Origin: Asaia bogorensis
GTDB lineage: Bacteria; Pseudomonadota; Alphaproteobacteria; Acetobacterales; Acetobacteraceae
Reading direction: 5' to 3'
DNA: 24,871 bases
Assembly: GCA_945873675.1 (NCBI GenBank)
Contig: CAMCEP010000007.1
Coordinates: 1-24,871 of the forward strand
In this document: one piece after another, positions 17,105 to 22,578 of the stretch
Position numbering within the stretch: position 1 is the stretch's first letter
Layout of the letters: every line of letters begins with the position of its first letter
Translations under genes and position numbers: made by a program
The notes under the pieces: generated by a model
Databases searched by the model: none
Seen by the model: the letters and a program-made list of their open reading frames with translations, nothing else
Told to the model about the DNA's origin: nothing

Positions 17105-18751
17105 TCAACGACGACCATCGGCACGCGAAAGACCCATTACGCGCCAGCGTGTTAAGCGCAGATCCTGTTCGGGGTCGAATAGGCGCACAGGAAGTACAAG
17201 GGCTTTGGCGGATAACGCCCCTAACGCTTTGATTAAGGCTAAGGATGAGAGTAATTCATCTGCCTGTGCAGATATTTTTGCAGTCCGGGTATCAAGCAAT
17301 TGCTGTTCTGCCAGCAAGAGATCTTGTAATGGACGGCGCCGGGCGTCAATTTCGCGTAAGATCGATTGTACCGCGAGTAGCTGAGCACGCTCCGCTTGTA
17401 CTGAAACGCGTATCAATTCACGGGCCGCAGATAAGTTAGCCCAGGCTATTGAGGCCTCTTCTTCCGCACGATCATTAGCATTTAGCGAATCTGCTGCGCG
17501 CTGCATGGTCTGTTCACGCGCCTGCCTGAAGCGCGCATAATCCCCGGGCCCGGCGTAAAGCGGTATGGTAATCTGAAGAAGGACTGAACCACGTTCGCCG
17601 TAATCTGCCGGGGAGGCATAGCCGCCTCGATAATAATCTACGCCACGCCCAAGTGTGCCCGACAGAACAAAATCAACACGAGGCTGTAATACTCCAGCAG
17701 ATTGGTTGGCCTGTTCGCGGGCCAATACCTCGTCTACGCGCGCCAGCAGGACGCGTGCGCTTTCTTCACGCGCGACTGAAATAGCGGCTTCCCGCGTTGA
17801 GGGTAACTGGAACCTGAGAGATGGGGCTTCTAATCGCGTCGCAGGCATGGTGACCGCCCGCAGATAATTGGCCTGGCCCGTATCTATGTCACGCTGGGTC
17901 TGTATTAATGCGGAGAGCGCCCGGGCCTCTTGTGCGCGCACCTGTGCGCTATCTGAGGTGGTTCGATCTCCCGATGTAACTAGACGCTGCGTTACTTCGG
18001 CCAGGCGTTGCAAAAGTGTGAGATAAGTTTCCCTCAGCTGCAGAATTTCACGATCACGGAGCAGGCCAATATGGGCGTAAGCGGCATCCTGCAGAACGGA
18101 TTGCTCAGTATAGAGTAATTGCAGGCGTGCGCGTAGCACGAGAGCATGTGCGGCACGTAATCCAGGTTCAGCCTGCCCATCATAAACGGGCTGCGACAAT
18201 GAAACGCCTAGGGTACGCACGCGCTGCCTAATATCCTGCCCCGGCACATCCTGATAAGTTCGTCCCGCCAGATAAGAGGATCCACCGGAGCCGTCCATTA
18301 AAACGCGAGGCATGAAACGCTGTAGTGCAATCGGTAATTCTTCGTGGGCAGAGTAAATGGCCCGCTGGGCAGCCAAAATTTCGGGATTTCGAGAATAAGC
18401 GTTCGATAGGGTTTCGCTCAGACTACGAGCAGAAGCATGTGTACTGACGCAAGTCATCATTATCGCAAAGATAATTCGCGGTCGATATGCCTGCACAGGC
18501 AGCAGGTGGCGGTCAAAAAAACTGAAGCGCAGCATCTGGCCACTTACTGCTTCAGGCTGGAATGCGTTAGGCGGACTAATCAAGGCATCGTCTGTATTTT
18601 TTTCTGGTACAGGCGTCACGGATGAGTACAGATATTTGCGCATCAACAGCTTTATGAAGAAAGACCTCAGCCCGCGAGTAAAACGCCATGCAGAAGAATG
18701 GTAGCCCCGTTCCAATTGGGAATGTTTGGCTAATAATGGCAAAGACAGCAT
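17105..18751 (-). CDS. TolC-like outer-membrane efflux protein of the peptide exporter
   Basis: This gene should encode the outer-membrane exit duct for the HlyD/ABC export line. The mature part has the two-repeat TolC layout: LSETLSNAYSRNPEILAAQR opens the first helical hairpin, VSLSQPVYDGQAEPGLRAA is the first beta-strand/hairpin junction, and LQITIPLYAGPGDYARFRQA is the matching second repeat. The farthest-upstream ATG (18751) gives 548 residues, about 100 more than usual, and the only plausible signal peptide (RPRIIFAIMMTCVSTHASA) is internal at about 90-108. A start at ATG 18535 would place that signal at the N-terminus and is likelier biologically. Neither start has a strong ribosome-binding site. 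The interval given is the outer limit. Confidence 0.85.
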   Translation of the reverse strand: MLSLPLLAKHSQLERGYHSSAWRFTRGLRSFFIKLLMRKYLYSSVTPVPEKNTDDALISPPNAFQPEAVSGQMLRFSFFDRHLLPVQAYRPRIIFAIMMTCVSTHASARSLSETLSNAYSRNPEILAAQRAIYSAHEELPIALQRFMPRVLMDGSGGSSYLAGRTYQDVPGQDIRQRVRTLGVSLSQPVYDGQAEPGLRAAHALVLRARLQLLYTEQSVLQDAAYAHIGLLRDREILQLRETYLTLLQRLAEVTQRLVTSGDRTTSDSAQVRAQEARALSALIQTQRDIDTGQANYLRAVTMPATRLEAPSLRFQLPSTREAAISVAREESARVLLARVDEVLAREQANQSAGVLQPRVDFVLSGTLGRGVDYYRGGYASPADYGERGSVLLQITIPLYAGPGDYARFRQAREQTMQRAADSLNANDRAEEEASIAWANLSAARELIRVSVQAERAQLLAVQSILREIDARRRPLQDLLLAEQQLLDTRTAKISAQADELLSSLALIKALGALSAKALVLPVRLFDPEQDLRLTRWRVMGLSRADGRR

Positions 18752-18755
18752 TGAA

Positions 18756-18836
18756 CTAAGGAGCCGCTAAAAATGTAGCCGGTTTGGCTGCATTGGGGTA
18801 CGGCTTGACCGTCTTATTTTGCTTAGTGTCGGCCAT
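18756..18836 (-). CDS. Small ORF with precursor-like start (26 codons), possible RiPP precursor remnant
   Basis: The reading frame starts MADTKQNKTVKP and ends ATFLAAP, 4 nt before the outermost TolC start. Its start region, ctaggagacagtagccATGG, closely matches those of the intact precursor at 21517 and the decayed precursor at 19189 (ctaggaggtagaagtcATGG), and the first residues align (MADTKQ, MADAKQ, MAEIKR). There is no double-glycine or cyclisable core (Thr only). It may be the surviving 5' end of a lost precursor, or a short leader that couples translation into the export operon. No function is assigned. Confidence 0.4.
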   Translation of the reverse strand: MADTKQNKTVKPYPNAAKPATFLAAP

Positions 18837-18838
18837 GG

Positions 18839-19189
18839 CTACTGTCTCCTAGCTAAGAGGGTAGGGTGCTCGGGTAGTTGTGATGGATTAGAAGAACAGC
18901 CTCTTCGCTGCACCACGCCATTAAGAGCTTCGTTGGTGAGTTTATCTCTGGGCTTTGGTGTGACGTAAGCTGTAGCCAGACTAGAGTAGGCTTGGTTCAA
19001 ATTAGGTCACGGTACGCCAACTTTTTTCAACCTATTCCCGAGCATCTCCCCAATTTTCTCTGTGTTCCCAACTGTCTGGTGTCAGCTTCTATGGGGCCAA
19101 ATGATGTGACAGCGGACAACGTAAGCAGCATCCAGTTTGGCATCGCTTGCGGGTGGCGTTGTTGTCTTGTCTCGCTTGATCTCAGCCAT
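18839..19189 (-). pseudogene. Decayed RiPP precursor gene with two in-frame stops
   Basis: One frame runs from ATG 19189 to a final stop at 18839, interrupted by TGA at 19082-19084 and a second TGA in the middle. It begins MAEIKRDKTTTPPASDAKLD behind the ribosome-binding site ctaggaggtag. After the second stop it reads PRDKLTNEALNGVV, which aligns with the leader end of the intact precursor (ELPDEALDAVAGG): L, E, A, L and V are kept and Gly-Gly is lost. The tail QRRGCSSNPSQ would be a Cys/Ser-containing core. That start, leader-end and core fall in one frame despite the stops suggests recent decay. The middle does not show the nitrile hydratase-like leader, so the leader type is unknown. Confidence 0.45.
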
Positions 19190-19409
19190 GACTTCTACCT
19201 CCTAGGTATTGAATAGCCCGCGACAGTTCCGAACCAATCGCTTTGCGATAAGCTGGGGTATCTGCCGTGTATTGGCAAGAATTTTGTTTGGGAATTATGG
19301 CGTATTGATTAATTGTCGTAGTCCAGGGTTGATTTACTTTCATAAAATTCTTGGCCGCTGCCAGTACTGCTGGCCTGAGTGCCGCTATAGGCAAGGCGCT
19401 TTTCGGGTG
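19182..19409 (-). repeat. 228-bp inverted duplication, arm A (reads leftward)
   Basis: The reverse complement matches 21297-21524 with 13 differences in 228 positions (about 94% identity, no gaps). The arm runs from cacccgaaaagcgcc to the first 8 nt of the downstream gene (ATGGCTGA), so it includes the ribosome-binding site and about 200 nt of leader. It probably carries the promoter of the decayed leftward precursor. Confidence 0.9.
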
Positions 19410-19951
19410 GCCGGCGCGGGATCGGTCGGTTTTTATTGGTGCGGCCACCCAAAGAGCAAGCAGGAGTTGGTTCTGGCAGAAAGTGGCGGCACTTCCCGTG
19501 GGGGCACCCCATGAGAACTGCCACCAAAATTCATTGGTTGATTTTATTATGCAAAGACTTTGCAGCTTGTCCCTTGCACACTTTGTCAAAATCGCGCACC
19601 TCCCAAACGGTCCGGGGCGTGGAGGCATCCTTCTGCGTGAAGGTGGCCTGAAGCTCGATGCCGCCCGGCCCATCAGCCGCCCAGCTTCATTGGCGACCTG
19701 TCCCCTAATTTCTAGGAACTCTACCTGTGCATCGGGGGGCAGCCCGGCGCCGTTCGGCCAACAGCTTAAAATCGGCACACGAAGAGGCAAAGTCAGGCAA
19801 GCACTTCCTTCACCTGACAATCTTCGTGGGGCATCACCGGGCTAGGCTTTGCACCCTGCTCGAACAGCGGAACCACCCCGGCTAGATTCGGCAGTCCCGC
19901 AGTTTCAAGGGCGTGGGGTGGTCCATCAGGGCTTCCCCCCTTACCTCGGGA

Positions 19952-20048
19952 ATTTGCCGCTACGCCGCTTCGCTGCCGCCTTTGCCCACGCATGGGCGGG
20001 GCCCCAATTGCTTAACAGCCCCCAAGTTGTAGCGTTGTAGCGGCAAAT
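19952..20048. repeat. REP-like palindromic repeat pair
   Basis: ATTTGCCGCTAC (19952-19963) and GTAGCGGCAAAT (20037-20048) are perfect 12-bp inverted arms about 73 nt apart. A related unit (gcggcgtagttgcaaatccc) occurs at 20386-20405. Similar flanking bases (gagat, then gggc...cc) follow each copy. Such units near a REP-associated transposase relic suggest REP/BIME-type elements. Confidence 0.5.
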
Positions 20049-20385
20049 CCGGGAGATGAAGGGCCACCCATCGCGGTCCATTTCAGCCGGCGCACAGATG
20101 GCACTGCGGAAGACCGTGCACCCCTTCCTTGACTGGGCTGATACGCCGTTAAGCATTTTCTAAATACACTAAAATGAACCTGATTATCGCCCTTATGCAT
20201 ATAAAAATCGACTATTTACCAGATTTTGCGCAAAAATAAGCCGAGTATTACTTTGGAAATACCCCTTCTTCGTGAATTTTGGCCATTTTCCATCCCCAAA
20301 GGGACCTTATCGGCCTATTTTGATTGGTGTCCGCGATCTTTTCTACCCAAAGACGCCACAAACCGGGCATCCGGGACCAAGTATA

Positions 20386-20428
20386 GCGGCGTAGTTGCAA
20401 ATCCCCGAGATAGGGGCAGGCCATCATA
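20386..20428 (+). repeat. Third copy of the REP-like unit
   Basis: gcggcgtagttgcaaatccc plus the following gagataggggcaggccatca parallels the unit ending the palindrome at 20048 (gtagcggcaaatccgggaga) and the inverted one at 19952. It is diverged, with two mismatches in the 17-bp centre against the 19952 copy. Confidence 0.45.
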
Positions 20429-20570
20429 GCGCCCATGCGCCATGCCCAAGATTACGCCTCCGGAGGCCGCGCACCTCTCCACTACTGGGCAGGGGCGCTG
20501 TGATGGTCTGGATACGCAGAAGCTTCATTGGCGTGAAGGGCTGCCGGGATAGTTTTCTCGCCCTTGCTAA

Positions 20571-21257
20571 CCTGAAGGGAGGCCAGCGAAGCCCCGTCCA
20601 CGCCGCTCTTTCGAAGGCGCCCCCAGCTATCACGTCACTATGCGCTGCAATAACCAAACCTTCGACCTTCGCAGGCCACAGGCACGCAAGGTTATTCTAT
20701 TTTGCCTTTCAAAGCCGCGCAGCAAATGCACCTTCGATCTATTTGGGGTCTGCGTCATGAGTAATCATGTCCATGGCCTGATCCGCCCGGCACAGCCCGA
20801 GCAGATGCCGCGTCTGATGCATTGGCTCAATTGGTATAGCGTAATGCTGTTGAAGCGCCTGCTGCACCGCCGGGGGCACTTCTGGGAACGGCGCTATCAT
20901 GCGGTTGCTGTGCCCGATGCTGATACAGGCCATGCCTTACGCATCCTGCGCTACATCCATGCCAGCCCGAAGGCGGCGAAGATGATCGCCGGCCATGATT
21001 ATGCCTTCAGTAATTACCGCAGTTATGCGCGCCCTTCCGATGATGGCCTGACGGGCTGACATCCTGCCCATCTGCGACCTGGCCCTGTGCTTGATAGCTG
21101 CACCCGGCGCTTCGAGCATTTTTGCCGCACTTACCGCGCTGAGCCAAAGCGACAAAAGTGTTCACCTTGGGGGCGCTTGGCACCTGTGGTACGATATCCC
21201 CCCGAAGGGCCGCGGACAGGCGGACCTATTCGGCGACGGTGCTGGTCGCAGGGATGA
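20571..21257 (+). pseudogene. REP-associated tyrosine (HUH/Y1) transposase, inactivated
   Basis: This is a relic of an IS200/RAYT-type single-strand transposase. In one frame: YHVTMRCNN (the N-terminal strand of the HUH domain), then VMSNHVHGLIRP with the metal-binding His-x-His, HWLNWYSVMLLKRLL with the candidate nucleophilic Tyr, HFWERRYHAVAV and LRYIHASPKAAKMI. The frame hits TGA at 21057-21059 exactly where relatives have Trp (DGLT-x-W-HP), and then continues with HPAHLRPGPVLDSCTRRFEH and FCRTYR, the family's C-terminal block, to a stop at 21255-21257. The sequence upstream of YHVT is also open (RPAKPRPRRSFEGAPS) but has no ATG, GTG or TTG start. Both defects indicate an inactive copy; ATG 20640 would give only a truncated product. 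Confidence 0.82.
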
Positions 21258-21296
21258 AGGCGGTGCCAGGTATCGTGGGGAGCATGGCGGCCAAGC

Positions 21297-21524
21297 CACC
21301 CGAAAAGCGCCTTGCCTATAGCGGCACTCAGACCGGCAGTACTGGCAGCGGCCAAGAAATTTATGCAAGTAAATCAACCCTGGACTGCGACAATTACTCA
21401 ATACGGCATAATTCCCAAACAAAATTCTTGCCAATACACGGCAGATACCGCAGCTTATCGCAGAGCGAATAGTTCGGAACTGACGCGGGCTATTCAATAA
21501 CTAGGAGGTAGAAGTCATGGCTGA
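21297..21524 (+). repeat. 228-bp inverted duplication, arm B (reads rightward)
   Basis: This is the partner of 19182-19409. It contains the leader, the ribosome-binding site ctaggaggtag and the first 8 nt of the intact NHLP precursor. A 62-codon frame (TTG 21312 to 21500) lies inside it, but 10 of the 13 differences between arms change its amino acids, two are silent and one removes its stop, so the arm is more likely conserved as regulatory DNA or by recent duplication. Confidence 0.9.
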
Positions 21525-21816
21525 CGCCAAGCAAGCTGCTGCCGCTGCGGGGCTAGAAAAGATCATCGCCAGAGCGTGGCGTGACCCTGCCTTCAAGGCA
21601 GCACTGATCACCAACCCTGCTGCGGCTCTGAAGGCTGAAGGTATCCATGTGCCTGCTGGCATGGCGGTGACCGTGCTGGAGAACACCGACAAGCAGTTCC
21701 ATCTGGTGCTACCGCCTGAACCCACTGATGAGCTTCCTGATGAAGCGCTCGATGCGGTGGCTGGGGGCTATAATAAGAAAACCTACTATGATGGAACCGA
21801 GTGGCAGGGGACATAA
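21517..21816 (+). CDS. NHLP-leader RiPP precursor peptide (intact)
   Basis: This is the precursor of a modified exported peptide. The 99 residues comprise a nitrile hydratase alpha-like leader (AWRDPAFKAALITNPAAAL, then VPAGMAVTVLENTDKQFHLV), a recognition end ELPDEALDAVAGG with Gly-Gly at 83-84, and a 15-residue core YNKKTYYDGTEWQGT. The double glycine fits the C39 transporter at 13510-15756, and the leader family is the usual partner of NHLM exporters. The core has no Cys or Ser; its three Thr are at core positions 5, 10 and 15, two of them in Gly-Thr pairs. A strong ribosome-binding site (ctaggaggtag) precedes the ATG. The next precursor starts 6 nt after the stop. The chemistry on the core is an inference from the adjacent YcaO gene. 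Confidence 0.93.
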   Translation: MADAKQAAAAAGLEKIIARAWRDPAFKAALITNPAAALKAEGIHVPAGMAVTVLENTDKQFHLVLPPEPTDELPDEALDAVAGGYNKKTYYDGTEWQGT

Positions 21817-21822
21817 AAAAAG

Positions 21823-22032
21823 ATGACCGATAAAAATCAGACCGAAGCCACCGTCCCCGACGGAAGCGACGAAGCCCAACAGGATGTGGCAAAGGCTACC
21901 GACACCAAGGCCGAGGCTACCGGCACTGCCAAAGCCAGCGATGAGCTCTCCGAGGATGACCTCAAGGCGGTGTCAGGGGGGCGGTATAGAGGTAATCTGG
22001 GTAACTTCGCTCGGCCCGGGTACCGCAAGTAA
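21823..22032 (+). CDS. Short double-glycine-leader RiPP precursor (intact)
   Basis: The 69-residue peptide has a hydrophilic, Ala/Thr/Asp/Glu-rich leader without the nitrile hydratase-like domain. It ends ASDELSEDDLKAVSGG (Gly-Gly at 52-53), closely matching the leader end of its upstream neighbour. The predicted core is RYRGNLGNFARPGYRK, strongly basic with two Tyr and four Arg and no Cys, Ser or Thr, so azole/azoline formation on it is impossible. A ribosome-binding site (ggcagggga) lies inside the end of the upstream precursor gene, 6 nt before this ATG. It may be exported unmodified, modified by another chemistry, or act as a second component or signal. Identity as a C39-processed peptide is well supported; its family is not named. 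Confidence 0.8.
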   Translation: MTDKNQTEATVPDGSDEAQQDVAKATDTKAEATGTAKASDELSEDDLKAVSGGRYRGNLGNFARPGYRK

Positions 22033-22251
22033 AGCCAGTTCAGGCCTGACAGACACGAGAACCAAGACAAACTCCCCGCAGCTGAATCCCAGCAGGAAGC
22101 GACGTGGTTCGGCCAAACCAGGGCCGACGCGACTGCCACCGCCAAGGCCAGCGATGAGCTAGCCGATGAAGACCTCGACGCGGTAGCTGGGGGAAAGGTT
22201 TTTAAAAAGTGTCCTGATTATTCCGTTATAAAAGGTCTGCCCCATGTCTGA
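22033..22251 (+). pseudogene. Decayed copy of the short double-glycine precursor
   Basis: The frame is the same as, and directly follows the stop of, the precursor at 21823. It encodes HENQDKLPAAESQQEAT and then ATAKASDELADEDLDAVAGG, nearly identical to that peptide's leader end, followed by a possible core KVFKKCPDYSVIKGLPHV containing one Cys and one Ser. There is no ATG, GTG or TTG in frame; at the position equivalent to the paralogue's ATG is a CTG in another frame (ctgacagac against atgaccgat), implying a lost start plus a 1-nt frameshift. The last 8 nt overlap the start of the next precursor. Expression would need readthrough or an unusual start, so I call it a pseudogene. Confidence 0.6.
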
Positions 22252-22495
22252 GCACGACACCACATCCGGCAAAATCATCGCCAAGGCATGGCGTGACCCT
22301 GCCTTCAAGGCGGAGCTGATCGCCAACCCTGCTGCCGCTTTGAAGGCTGAAGTTATCGATATGCCTGCTGGCATGGCGGTGACCGTGCTGGAGAACACCG
22401 ACAAGCAGTTCCATCTGGTATCGGCACTCCAGCCAACCGAGGGCGCGTCTACTGTTGCCCTCGATACGGCGCCAGCGGGGCTATCTATAATTTGA
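22244..22495 (+). CDS. NHLP-leader precursor with lost Gly-Gly and core (degenerate)
   Basis: The leader is a close duplicate of the intact precursor at 21517: 44 of 50 residues match over the stretch from KIIAKAWRDPAF to DKQFHLV, and about 60 nt around ctggcatggcggtgaccgtg are identical. The leader end has eroded to VALDTAPAGLSII, replacing LDAVAGG plus core. Comparing DNA, gtggctgggggctat in the intact gene corresponds to gcgccagcggggctat here, one base longer, so a frameshift has destroyed the cleavage site and core. The ATG (22244) overlaps the preceding frame's stop. The product would be a leader with almost no core. It may be inert, or could occupy the leader-binding site of the modifying enzyme. 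Confidence 0.7.
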   Translation: MSEHDTTSGKIIAKAWRDPAFKAELIANPAAALKAEVIDMPAGMAVTVLENTDKQFHLVSALQPTEGASTVALDTAPAGLSII

Positions 22496-22578
22496 TTGGT
22501 TGTTCGTTCTCCAATTGAACCCTAGCAATGATCACTGACCGCTTTCCTGCTAATTTTGGGTTGAAAGGATGAATTCTT

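Larger units (their letters stand above)
19410..20570. other. Gene-poor decayed region between the two precursor arms
   Basis: I find no intact gene. Long frames on both strands here have unnatural composition. On the - strand, short protein-like pieces occur in shifting frames (for example PDAQVEFLEIRGQVANEAG near 19681-19740, then in another frame DGPGGIELQATFTQKDAS and VWEVRDFDKVCKGQAAK near 19510-19675, ending at a stop). This suggests a frameshifted relic of an unrecognised gene. Bases 20150-20290 are AT-rich. Short palindromic repeats at 19952-20048 and 20386-20410 are listed separately. Confidence 0.35.

Noticed and set aside
17086..17124. HlyD start shares ATGGCTGAGATC with the decayed precursor at 19189
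   Set aside because: The match covers only 12 nt and the upstream sequences differ, so chance or a common start-context preference explains it.
19182..19820. Long - strand frame of 212 codons through arm A
   Set aside because: Composition is unlike a protein (mixed Pro/Arg/Cys-rich blocks), it crosses the repeat boundary, and it reads the precursor ribosome-binding site as coding sequence.
19351..19845. 164-codon + strand frame
   Set aside because: It is antisense to arm A and to the relic pieces, has no ribosome-binding site, and shows no recognisable motif.
21312..21500. 62-codon frame in arm B, partly conserved in arm A, ending just before the intact precursor
   Set aside because: Of 13 differences between the arms, 10 change residues, one removes the stop and only two are silent. 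The start would be TTG with no ribosome-binding site. This is better explained as a duplicated non-coding leader.
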